DNA from: Prorocentrum cordatum
Taxonomy: Eukaryota; Sar; Dinophyceae; Prorocentrales; Prorocentraceae
Direction of reading: 5' to 3'
DNA: 64,000 nucleotides
NCBI GenBank assembly: GCA_963575745.1
Contig: CAUYUJ010000336.1
Span: 248,001-312,000 of the forward strand
Below the pieces are notes generated by a model. That model did not search any database and was not told the DNA's origin. It saw nothing but the letters and a program-made list of their open reading frames with translations. Shown here one piece after another: positions 42,091-52,070 of this stretch (its first letter is position 1; every line of letters starts with the position of its first letter). The position numbers were made by a program, and so were the translations under genes.

Positions 42091-43454
42091 GAAGTACCAG
42101 GCGGGAACCGCTGTTGTTGTAGTCCAGGGGCCAACACCGCAGGTGCAGGCCTTGGGAGAAGCATTTTAGTTGAACGCATCGAATGGTTACTGCGCAAGGT
42201 GGTCAACGATACGTATTCTTCAGAAGTACTAGTTCATCATCAACAAGAACAGTCTGCACCGCGGAACCTTTTTTTAGCTACGCGCCCAGGGACAGTGAAT
42301 GACCTTTCGCCCCCTTCACTCTGATGAGTAATGTCCGCGCCCCCTCGTGGAAAGTATGCACTTTGTGTCCGCGCATGTTTTTGATGATGATTGTATAGGT
42401 CCGGAACATTCCCCTCACAGAAATCGAAGATTCCAATGTTTCGTGATATTGGTAATTCTGCGGGGGATCCTAATTGCTTCCTGGAGTGCGTGTGTGTGTG
42501 TGTGTGTTGTTGGCCTTGGTGCTGGTGCGACCTACCTGTGCCGGGGCATCGGCGGCTCAGCCCTTCGCTCGCGCCACAATCGCGGGTCTCTTTTCTTTCT
42601 CATCATGTCGCATGAGCCACGAGTTAGCACCCATGCTTCTGCGACCTCCAGATTTCTCGGGGTGGAATTCTTGGGTGGACTATGGGCGTATGCTGTCGGA
42701 TGGGGTTTCCCGCTCGAACGGGAGCACCCCGCGTGGCCCGACGACTCGCACCCATGCCTACAGCACTTTCATCGCCCTGCCCTCCTCCATTCCCCTGCCC
42801 TTCTGTCAACATCTACAAGCACACCTTCCCTTCGCCTCCCCGCCATCCTCATCCCATCCCTCGCCGTCTCCACCCTGTCCCTCTCCCCGCGTCCGTCGCC
42901 TCGCGCCTCCGCCCCCCGGCCTCGGGCAGACAGCAGCGCGCAGTCCGAAGGTGGGGCTTTTCTATGCGGGAGGCCTGGCGGCATTTCTGGCGGTGCGCGG
43001 GGCCCCCTTCGCCCGATCGAAACGTCCGGCACGCAGCAGTTGCTGCCACTGTCCCGAGCGACCCCGCCCTCCAGCAAAGGTGAGCGGAATGGGAGGCAAA
43101 GGTGATGAAGGAGGGGAGCGGCGGTGACGACGAGGGGATAAGAGAGGGCGGTCGGAGGATGATAATACTATTCTTTTGGTAACGCCCGAAAGGCTTGCCA
43201 CATCATTGTCTTCTCCTCCTCTTCCAATTCTTTCTCCTCTTCCTCGTGCTCATCCGTCCTTCTTCTGCTTGTCCTCCTTCTCCTTCCTTCCTCCTCCCTC
43301 CCTCCCTCCCTCCCTTCCTCTTTCCCTCCTGCTCTTTCCTCCTGCTCCTCCCTCCTGCTCCTCCTTGTTCCTCTTTCCCTCCCTTCCTCTTGCGAACGTG
43401 CTGGGTGGGAACGTTCAACCTCCTCCTGTTCCTTCTCCACTTTGGCTCCGCAAG
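42091..43454. other. Presumed intron, no gene recognised
   Basis: A GT run at 42488-42506 and a strong pyrimidine-rich tract at 43205-43440 (CTCCTC, CCTCCCT) precede the S6 exon and would serve as its 3' splice region. Open frames on the plus strand (42474-43127) are Ser/Pro-rich and not supported. Confidence 0.45.
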
Positions 43455-43882
43455 CGGAGCTGGCGGTCCCGTTCATCGTGGTGGTGGGGTTCGTGATGCT
43501 GTCCCTCTTCAGCGGCGTCTGGGTTGACCACATGAACGACATGAGGCTGAAGGAGGAGAAGGAGACGCAGCTGCAGGCCATCCACGAGGCGGAGAAGGCC
43601 AACAAGACCTTCCAGACGATCTTCGGCGAGTCGGACGACAGCCCGATGGCCGTCACGAACACCATCGACGAGGATGAGTTCGCGGTCCTCCTGACGCAGC
43701 CTCAGTACAAGGAGGCCGCGGCAGTGAGCGAGATGAACTTCACCCGCTCGGAGGCTAGAGAGCTGTTCGCCTTGTGGGACAGGGAACAGGACGAGCGGCT
43801 CAGCTGGAGCGAGTTCCGCGAGGGCCTGGAGGAATACCGCGAGGGCCTCACCGTCAAGAAAATCCTGGTGATGAAGTCACAG
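43455..43882 (+). CDS. Voltage-gated cation channel exon: S6 helix and EF-hand
   Basis: After an AG near 43454 the frame reads AELAVPFIVVVGFVMLSLFS and GVWVDHMNDM: an S6 helix ending in the polar segment that follows S6 in Na/Ca-type channels. A charged helix (RLKEEKETQLQAIHEAEKAN) leads to EDEFAVLLTQPQYKEAA and then a clear EF-hand, ARELFALWDREQDERLSWSE with FREGLE. In the calcium loop D-R-E-Q-D-E-R-L-S-W-S-E (43778-43813) positions 1, 5, 9 and 12 are conserved while the usual Gly at 6 is Glu. Calcium sensing by the cytosolic tail is a reasonable inference. Codon use is normal and the frame is open for over 140 residues, the longest convincing exon in the window. The donor near 43882 is not a clear GT. 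Confidence 0.75.
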
Positions 43883-44010
43883 GAGCTAGTTTCTTGTATT
43901 CGCCCCGCCCCTCCCCTCCCCCCCCCTCCCCTCCCCCCCCCGTCCCCTCCCCTCCCCCGTCACGTCCATGACCGGCCCCGCCCCTCCCCTCCCCCCCCCC
44001 GTCACGTCAC

Positions 44011-44087
44011 GTCACGATTCGCGCCAGTGCAGTGTGGGAACTAGCCGTTCGCAAGAATTCCCAAACGGCGCTGGCGCGAATCGTGAC
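44011..44087. repeat. Perfect 17-bp inverted repeat (hairpin) in the intron
   Basis: GTCACGATTCGCGCCAG (44011-44027) is the exact reverse complement of CTGGCGCGAATCGTGAC (44071-44087). Inside, TGGGAA and TTCCCA can pair as a second stem. It lies between the S6/EF-hand exon and the coiled-coil exon, flanked on the left by a CCCCTCCC tract. Confidence 0.9.
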
Positions 44088-44139
44088 TACAGGCCCCCTC
44101 GCCCCCCTCTCCCCCCCCGGTCACGTTTGTGCTCGCCAG

Positions 44140-44325
44140 GGGATAATATTGTTCCCCAGCTGAAGAAGCTAGTGCACTCGCTCGAGAGCGGCGGCGAAGG
44201 CGGGCGGAAGTTCCTGCCCCTCCTCCGGGCCTCGCCCGGGGTGGAGCACCAGCTGGAGCAGGCCGACGCAAGGCTGCGTGCGTGCGAGGAGAGGATGCTC
44301 GCGTTCGAGGACCAGGCCCGGGCGC
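44140..44325 (+). CDS. Probable channel exon: C-terminal coiled coil
   Basis: After CTCGCCAG|GG (44138-44139) the frame reads GDNIVPQLKKLVHSLESGGE, GGRKFLPLLRASPG and VEHQLEQADARLRACEERML followed by AFEDQARA. The end has a heptad pattern (L, A, L, C, M, F) expected of a short coiled coil, common in the cytosolic tail of channels, where it aids assembly. The acceptor is again AG|G. It follows the EF-hand exon by 260 bp on the same strand. The 3' end of the exon is uncertain; 44330 onward is repeat sequence. Confidence 0.5.
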
Positions 44326-44369
44326 CAGGGCTCGACCTAACCAGTCCTAGGCCTCCAATGTGGGTCCGG

Positions 44370-45095
44370 AGGACCGCGCCCGACCGACGATGCATTAGCG
44401 TTGCATCGCTGATGCATCGGCGATGCATTGGCGATGCGGCTCGATCATCCGAGCCCATCTACTCGGACCCCCATCTAGCCTCTAGCGCTGTTTGGGGATT
44501 CCGTGGGCCTTTTCGTTTCGGGCTCGTGATGTAGCAAAGGTGGAGCGACGACGAAACGAGGGAACACGAAGACACAGCGAACACGCACAAGTAACACTTT
44601 TTGGGTCGAACCCTGCTGGGCGCTGTTTGAGGTGACGGCCTCCCTGGTCCCCATGGGGTGGCTCCAGCCACCGGCCTCCAGCGCTCCCCTCAGCGAGGCC
44701 CCATGGGGGGTCCAAAAGTGGCGCACAGGGCTGGGGGCACCCTGGGGGCCCAGCGCCATCCCTCCCTAGCAGACCCCGGCTCAGGTCAAGGTGGCGCAGA
44801 AGCTTTGCGCCAGGGAGGCGTCTCTGTGCTCGCCGTTTTCCGCGTGCAGCGGCGGGAGCCCGTAGGTGAGCCCGCCGAGCCACGGCACCCTCCCCCTCCA
44901 GGCCGCCGAGATGGGGTCGACTTAGATGGGGTCAGAGGATGGCGCCGCATCGCCGACGCATGGGCGATGCGGCTCGATGTGGAGCCCGATGTTTTCCATG
45001 CCGGCGTCGCCGATGGATCGCCCATGTTTCGGCGATGCGTCGGCGACGCGGCGCGATCCTCCGACCCATCTACTCGGACCCCATCTGGGAGCCCT
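44370..45095. repeat. Pair of related GATGC-palindromic segments
   Basis: 44375-44475 and 44985-45090 both contain (T/G)GCATCGGCGATGCG-type nested palindromes, then GCGGC(T/G)CGATC(A/C)TCCGA, CCCATCTACTCGGACCCC. Diverged outside these words. A third partial copy lies at 44940-44975. Confidence 0.75.
44783..44868 (+). CDS. Possible last exon of the channel
   Basis: After GGCTCAG the plus strand reads VKVAQKLCAREASLCSPFSA and CSGGSP, then TAG (44866-44868). The stop overlaps a GT-like donor, and another frame (GGAEALRQGG) is also open, so support is weak: only position, an AG boundary and normal composition. Confidence 0.25.
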
Positions 45096-45950
45096 CTCAT
45101 CCACCAGGAGGGAGGGGATGAGGAGAAGGGGGGACGCCGGAAGGGAGGAGGCACGGGAGTGAGGGTTCAGCCCTCCGATGTCCCGATCTTGGTCAGCGCT
45201 CGGGCCACAGAGTTCTCGACCCAATCACCGAGGCCGCTATGTCGTCCTCGGCAGTTTTTGTGGTGGTCTCGGAGCCAAGGAAACGACATCCCCCCATCCT
45301 GGGGCTCGGCTGGACTTTCAGCGCGCCAAGGGGAACTCAGCCGTGTCGACGAGAAGCCTCCCTGCGGCACAAGAAGGGCAACGACGGCTGAAATGACCTC
45401 GATCCGAGACCGAGGAGGCGGAGGACAGTGAGGGAGGAGGAGGGGAGAGGAGGGGGGGGGAGGGGGAGGGGATGGGAAGGATGATGAGGGGGGGCAAAGT
45501 TGTAGTCGATGAAACCGCAAACCTGCCACAAACCAGAACAAGGCGCGTGGATTGGCCATGCGTCCAGCTGCCGTGCAAAGTCGACGTGCTCCGTCGCCAA
45601 ACCAGGCCGCGCCGGCCCCAGATTTCGGGAAGGTGTTCTCCCCGAGCCGTGGATCTGGCGGCCTGGTGCCAGACCCGCGGAGCCGCAGCTCGTGTCAGCG
45701 CGTCCCTTCCAGCGGGGGGGGCATCTGTTTGGACCGCTGCATTGGTGCATTGGTCACTGCAACGGCACCTCTCTGTGACCGAACTGCACGAATGCCTGCA
45801 GGAGAATGCGGGTACGTGCTCCCAACCATCTCGTGGCGAAGGGTCCTCGTTTTGGAGAGGCAGCGCCCTGCGTTCACTCCTTTCTCCAACTGCCCCTTCC
45901 TCCCTCCTCTCATCCCTGGCTCCTCGTCCCTGCCTCTGCTCTCCGCAAGT
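45096..45950. other. Unassigned stretch
   Basis: Purine-rich tract 45415-45490. Frames around 45600-45812 (plus: HWSLQRHLSVTELHECLQEN followed by GTACGT) have a donor-like end and could be an exon, but the alternative frames and the minus strand are equally open. No call. Confidence 0.35.
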
Positions 45951-45954
45951 CAAC

Positions 45955-46640
45955 CATGTCGGCACACCCCTCACACGCTTTGTGGCCCCAGGAGGGTGGT
46001 GTCGCATGCGGTTATCCACCCATGTCGGCACACCCCGCACACGTTCCATGGCCCCATAGGGAGCTCCGTCGAAGCCCCTAGAATGGTGGTTTTGCATGCG
46101 TTTCTCTACCCGTGTCGGCACACTCCTCACACGATGTTGTGCCCCCAGAGGGAGTTTCCTTCACCCATCGGAGGTTGGCTTCGCATGTGGTTCTCCGCAT
46201 ATTTCGGCACACCCCTGGCACGTTCCGTGGTCCCACATGGAGCTCCACCGACGTCCCCAGGAGGGGGGGTCGCATGCAGTTCTCCTTCCATGTCGGCGCA
46301 CCCCTCACACGTCACGTGGCCCCACAGGGAGCTCCACCGAGGCGCTCAGGAAGAGGGTTTTGCATGCGGTTCTCCACCTATTGAGACACACCCGTCGCAC
46401 GTCTTGTGGCCCCATGGGGGACTCCACCGGGCGCCAGGGAGGGTGTTTTCGCATGCTGTTCTCGGCCTGTTTCGGCACACCCCTCACACTTTTCGTGGCC
46501 CCACAAGGAGCTCTATCAGAGTCCCCACAGGCAGCCCCACCGAAGGCCCCAGTGGCAGGGCTGGCATTCGTCCCCGTTCCCATTTCGGCACACCCCTCAC
46601 GTATCGTGGCCCCATGGGGGCTACACCGAAAGCGGTACCC
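45955..46640. repeat. 89-90-bp tandem array
   Basis: Eight units headed by CGGCACACCCCTCACAC at 45960, 46026, 46116, 46205, 46294, 46383, 46473 and 46586, each with GTGGCCCCA, GGGAGCTCCACCGA and TTTTCGCATGCGGTTCTCC. Most units are 89-90 bp, so some frames stay open across the array. I read this as a by-product of unit length. Confidence 0.9.
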
Positions 46641-46821
46641 ACAATCGCTGCACTAAACATTGCACATGGCTTGGTCCTTCGACAGGAGAATTCATTTTCA
46701 CACTTGCCGCAACCCGCTGCAGCGATGCGCGTCTGGAGGGTAGACGCTCGAGCGTCGACCTAAGGCTTGGCAGGCTTTCCGCACGAATGGCTCGGGGCAA
46801 CATGCCCGTTCTGTTCGGGAG

Positions 46822-46946
46822 CTTCCTCCTCCTCCTCCTCCTCCTCCTCGTCCTCCTCCTCCTCCTCCTCCTCCTCCTCCTCCTCCTCCTCCTCCTCCTA
46901 CTCGCTCCTTTTCCTCCTCCTCCTCCTCCTCCTCCTCCTCCTCTTC
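46822..46946. repeat. TCC/CTC trinucleotide microsatellite
   Basis: About 38 CTC triplets with rare interruptions. A 14-bp perfect palindrome (GACGCTCGAGCGTC, 46743-46756) lies just upstream. 46947-48079 holds no assigned gene. Confidence 0.95.
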
Positions 46947-48079
46947 GTTCTGCTCCCTCGTCCCCCTCGGAGCGCTTGGCGGCGGCACCCGCGCGGCGCT
47001 TGGCGGTGGCGGCCCTCCCCCCTCCGCGGGCGGGCGCGGGCGGCGGCGCTGCGCGGCGGCGTCCTGTGTGGGAGCGGGAGCGCTCTCCGCGCCCAGGAGG
47101 GGGAGGTGGAGGGAGGGGAGGAGGGGGGGGGATGGTCGGAGGGGGTGATTGAGGGGCAGTCGGTCGGACTCGACACTGCAGCAGTCTGCGCGCTCACCCC
47201 GAGAGTCACTGGGTCACTGGGGGGTGCACTTGTTGCTACCGTCATCGTTCCCAACGAAAGGAGGGATGGAGAGAGGGAGGCGGGAGAGGAGGCAGGGAGG
47301 CCGCCCTCTGTGCCAACCTCATGTGGCTGGAGGTATCGCTGTGCGAACAGGGTGGGGAAACTACCCTCCCCCCTGGCGCGGTTTGTGGGGATCCCGACTG
47401 GAAAGCAGGAGCGGGGCATGGGATGCTCGCCCCTTCTCTGCACACCCGCAAACACAGAGACATTGGGTGCACACGCGCGCTGGCATGCGTGATGCTGCGC
47501 CCTGGCACTCGCGACGTCGCTATGGGGCAGCCCTAGCAGCGGTCCAGCAAGAGGGCAGCGGAACGGGGGCGAACAGTTCACGAAATCCAGAGTGAGAGAC
47601 AGAAGCGAAGGTCAAGGGAGACAGGCCCGGCAGGGGAACAGGAGGAGAAATGGATGTATGAAAGGGTATTAGGGAACGCATACCCGCGCTTCGCGCCGCC
47701 GCGCTCCTCCCGGGCAAACTGCGCTGCCCGTCGACAGGGGAAAGGAGGGGAGGAGCAGGCCGACGACGACGAGCGCGCAGGCGGGAGGCCAGTGCCGGCG
47801 GGGCGGGAGGGCAGGCGGAAAAGGGGGGCCGGGCGGAGACAGAAGGCCAGGAGCAATAAGGACGAGGAGGAGAGAGAGGAGGCAACCGCAAGCAACCAAG
47901 GCATGGAACAAAAGGAAAAGGAGGAAAAAGGAAGGAATACGAGGCGGAGTAGTGGGGAAGCAACCGCAAACGAACAGGCTGGGCCAGAGAGAAGAGCCAC
48001 CCGCGACGAGGTGAAGGACCCTGCGGCGACGACATGGGCGGGGTGGCCGACCGAACTAAACGCGCGGCGGCATGGTGGG

Positions 48080-51000
48080 GAGAGCCCCTTCCGCGGGATC
48101 ACCCGCCTTCCCGCCGCGGAAAGGCCAGACGGCGCGTGTTTCGGGTCGTGGCGACGGCGCGGGGGCGTCCGTGCTGCCCAGCACCGGCCGAGGAGGGGGC
48201 GGGGAGCGTTGGCATCGCCAGGGGGTACTCACACGGCGTCCGCCGCGGAGGCAGCCGCATTCGCGGCCAGGCTGGCCGGGGCCAGCCCCGCCCCTCCAGA
48301 CTGCGTCTGGTGGCGCCACAACATTGCCCGCGCGTTTTCCTAACGCAGGTAGAACGGAAAGTCGTTCGGCGTGCTGGTCCGTATTAAGTGTGGCAGAGGC
48401 CCCGACGGCCCTGGCGTGCCTCGCGGCCCCGACCCCCGCCGTGGGCCCCCACCGGATAGGATGGTGAAAGCCTTGCGCCACGCGCCTCGCACTGCCGCGC
48501 GGTTTCCTGGCGTTGTTTTGTTGAGCTCCTCGTGCCGCTCCGTCGCCGCGCTGGACGAAGCGGCCGACGCGGCGAGGAGATCGGCGCGCAGCCCCGACGT
48601 GGCGGCAAAATGCCAGGCGGCCGCCATACCGCTGCGCTGCCGTGGCCGTCCACAGGGCGGCGGCCGTTGTCGTCAACCTGGGGCCCGCCATGCTCGCCCC
48701 CGGGGTGGCTTCCCTGGCGGGGCGCGGGGGTGGCGGCCCCGGGCGTTCCAACTCCGCCATGGCCTGGCCGGCGGCCAGGGCGTCGAAAAATACCCGGTTG
48801 CGCAGGGCGCCGTGGCGCTTGGTCTGGTCGGCACGGCAGGCGCAGACCACGGCGCGTATGCAAAATACGTCCATCGTTTCGCCGCAAGCTGGGCAAATGC
48901 ACTCCTCCTGCAGGAGCTGGACTCGCATCCGCCCCAACAGGCCGACCTGCATGAGGCCGCGCGGGAACGCGGCGCCAGTGGCCTCGCGAAGCGGCGCCTG
49001 CAGCCCCGCGGTAGCGCCCAGCACCTGCGCCAGGGAGAGGCGCGCCCTGCCTGCCGGCTAGGGTGGCGCCCGCCAGAGGCCCGAGCGCGGCGCTGTCCAC
49101 TGCGTCGGATAGGGCCTTCTGGTCTCCATAATTATTGCGCGGCGCCGAAGGCCGCTTGGTCGGTGCCCCGCGGGATTGCGCCGCGGGCCTGCGCCGCAGC
49201 CGCCGGGCTGCCCCCGCCCGGTGCTAGCGCGGGCGCGCCGCGGCAGCAAGAAGAGCTCGGGGGCTATTCTGGAAGGGCGCCCCAGAGGAGGCAGCAGGCC
49301 GGATGGCCCGCTGAAGCCGTCCAAGGCCCTTCGTGCACGGCGGGGCTTTTCGCGCAGCGGAGTTGATTGGGGAGAGCGGCATTACTGGCGAGCCACGCCA
49401 GGGTCTTGCCTTCTTCACGCAGGCGTTCCATTCCGGGGGTTTGGTCACCCCAAGGTCGTTCTGCACCCCCGGAGCACCGTTACACTTTCTGGGGTCGGGG
49501 GACGGGGTATGGGTTGGGGGAATGGGTGGGGGGATGGGGCCGTCGCGCGCCGTGTTCGCAGGTGGAGCGCGCGCGCGCGCGGAGGAGCGGGCCGCCCGCG
49601 TGCGCTTCGCGCCGCGGCGGGGCGCGTGCGATGCGCGGCGCGCGAAAGTTGCCAGGGGCCGCGCAGGGCGCGGCGCGGGGAATAGGCCGTCGGTGATTAT
49701 GATTGTTCGCGCGGGAGCGATTGGGCGAGATGGTTTGCTCGGTGGAGCAGCGCGTTGATGAGGGCCTTTTCCGCCGCCAGGTTGCCGCGCGGCCCCGCGC
49801 GGGGGTTTGCCCGCAGCCGGAACGCCAGACAGTAGAAGCGCCATGCCCTCTGCGCGCGTGGGCGCTTGGCCGCCCCGATGTTCCCCGCGCCCGGGCGGGG
49901 GGGGGGGCGCTGGCCCGATGGCGGCGCGAGCTGGCGACAGTAGTCTGGGCGGGGGGCCCGGGCGAGACAAAGTCAGCACCGTCGAGGTGAGCGAGCTGGC
50001 CCGACCGCAGATCGTCGAGATGGCGGAAGTAGTCACGTCCGCGGCGGCGGTCGGGGCGACCGGCGAGCTTGGTGGCCCGTTCCCGCCATGGCCTGCGACG
50101 AGAGGGTTGGAGTTCTTCTTGCCGAGTTCAGCCCGAGAGTATCCCGCTCTCCTGCCCAGCACTGGGGTCGTCTGGGGATGTCGGTCATAGATGGCAACGG
50201 CCGCGCCGTGGGAGACTCGGAGACTGCGGCGAACTAATGTCTCAAGTTGCTTGCGTCGGTGAGGCCCTGTGGAAGGACAAGCAGGCGTGGGCTGGCACTG
50301 GCGAGCTCATCGGCGCGGTGGTTGGAGGTTTCAGCACTTGGTGTGCCACGCCACTCGTTGGTGCACGGCTCGCCCAGGTCGCTTTCTACCCCCTGGGCAG
50401 TGAGCGCGTCGGGTTCGGCCTGTAGGGCGCAGTGGGCCATCGGCCAGAGGTCGGCCCGAGCCCCGAGTACCCTTTCGCGGCGGCGGTTTACCAGGGAAGA
50501 CCTTCGAATCCGTCGAACGCGGCTTGGTCTTTTGCGAAAATGTAGGCAGGCCGCTGAGCCGCTGAGCCGCTGATGGGGCGCGGCTAGCGTCTCGGCTCTC
50601 TACGCGAACCGGGCCAGCCACGGCGCCCGCGCAGGGCGGTCGAGACGGCGGCCGCTCCCGCTGCGCGCTCCGAAATCAGCCCCGGCGAGAAGCGGGCGCG
50701 ACTGGCGGGGGCAGGCTCCGCGGGTGGCAGCGCAGGCCCATCGGGCGCCGCGGTCGTCGGCGCAGTCGTCGCAGAGGTCACCGTCGGGGTCCCCCGCCGG
50801 GCGCAGAGCGGGCCGCGGGGCTCGTCCTTGGCGAGGGCGACCTGCAGATCAAGGAGTCGGGGTTCTTCCTCCAGAGGGCTGCAGAGTCTTTTACGCGGCA
50901 GGGTTGTCGCCGCCGTTGCTTAGTGATCACGCCTTTTCAGCGCAGTCCTCTTGGTTCCCCAGCGAGAGCATTTCCCGACACTGCCTTCTTGGATTTCTTG

Positions 51001-52070
51001 TTGTAGGGCGCGCCGTCCGCGCGGGGGGCGGGGCAGGGGGTGGGTCGGCCGAGATGCGGCATCTCGGCTGGCGTGTCTTGCTGGGCGCAGTCGCTTCTGC
51101 AGGGTGCAGTCGCCCCCGCGCTGGCAGCGGGCGAGGAGGCCGAATTGCCGCGCCGCGCGCGTGGCCTCACCTCTCGTGCGGAACGGCCACGTGTTAGCGA
51201 AGTCGCCAAACCCTGCGCGACGGCAGCGATGCCCCCCTGGTCGCGCCCGGCTGTCGGGATGCACCTAGAAGGGGCTTTATGCGCGAAGTGCTGGCGCGCA
51301 CTGGCAGGTGTTTCCACGGCAGGGGGATGTCCCAGTCGTGGAAATTCGTGCCGTAGGTTGGCAAGCTCCTTTCGACTTGGGCACTTGTTTGCCACGCGCC
51401 ACCCACTGGGCCTCCCCCGTGGCAGGTTTGCGCGTGGTGACGCAGTACAGTGGCGTTCAGATCGGCGTCTCTCCGCGCCTGCCTTCCGGGTCCGACCGCA
51501 GCCCCCCTCAGCGCGGCGGCGCCAGTTCGGAGGCGCGCCCAGGGGCGGCGAGATCGGAGAGGGCCCGTTGCGAGATCCAGAATATTTGGGCCGAGTGGCC
51601 GCGAAAGTGGCGTTGTTGTAGAGGTGTCTGGTCTGGCTCTCCGGCCAGGCGCTTGAATGTCGGCGCCGGCGGCGCACGCGCTGGCCGCGAGAGATTTGGC
51701 GGAACGTGCTCTCGCTTGAGTGCCTTCGCGGAGACGCCCGATAAACGGCGGTCCGCGACGGGCGACGGCCCCTCGCGCCTCGGCGCAAGCGTTGGCGTCG
51801 AGGTTCAGTTGCGTCGTCGACGTCAGGCGCGACGTTGATGTATCGGGCTTCACCTGGCGGCGCGCTTGCAGCGGCTGCCTGCAAAGTTGATGGGGGGGGG
51901 GGGGCACCTGGCGGTGGAGCTTTTCGCCCGCGGCGCAGCCGACCACCTTGCCAGGGTGGTTCTTTCGGCAAGACAGCCCTTCGACGAGGGCGGACTCGTC
52001 GAACGACGTTTGGAGTTTCCTGGCCGCGGGGGACGCAGACTTGCCGTCGTCGGCGAATACTGAGCTCCCT
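48080..52070 (-). mobile_element. Decayed LINE with zinc knuckle, minus strand
   Basis: Minus-strand landmarks in order: an RT catalytic box GSSVFADDGKSASPAARKLQ (FADD codons 52046-52057) followed by motif D-like GLSCRKNHPGKVVGCAAGEK; a long region with many frame changes; then RGLMQVGLLGRMRVQLLQEE and CICPACGETMDVF with VVCACRADQTKRHGALRN (48800-48905). AATSGLRADLLAASAASSSA and ERHEELNKTTPGN follow (48480-48600). A Cys knuckle followed by KRH and by a D/S-x-GLR segment resembles the end of restriction-like-endonuclease LINEs. The knuckle His is replaced (CIR where I would expect a small residue, Asp, His). No full frame survives. Confidence 0.55.
48600..49030 (-). pseudogene. Zinc-knuckle region of the decayed LINE
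   Basis: The best-preserved part: LGATAGLQAPLREATGAAFP, RGLMQVGLLGRMRVQLLQEE, CICPACGETMDVFCIRAVVC and ACRADQTKRHGALRNRVF. Four Cys remain; the usual His is Arg. The frame then drifts, and the next block (SGLRADLLAASAASSSAATE) is in another frame from about 48600 to the left. Confidence 0.55.

Noticed and set aside
42474-43127. Possible secreted protein beginning MLPGVRVCVCVLLALVLVRP
   Set aside because: The apparent signal peptide is coded by a GT microsatellite, and the rest is low-complexity.
45552-46763. 403-residue open frame over the 90-bp array
   Set aside because: It is open because the repeat units are close to 90 bp; the peptide has no features beyond the repeat.
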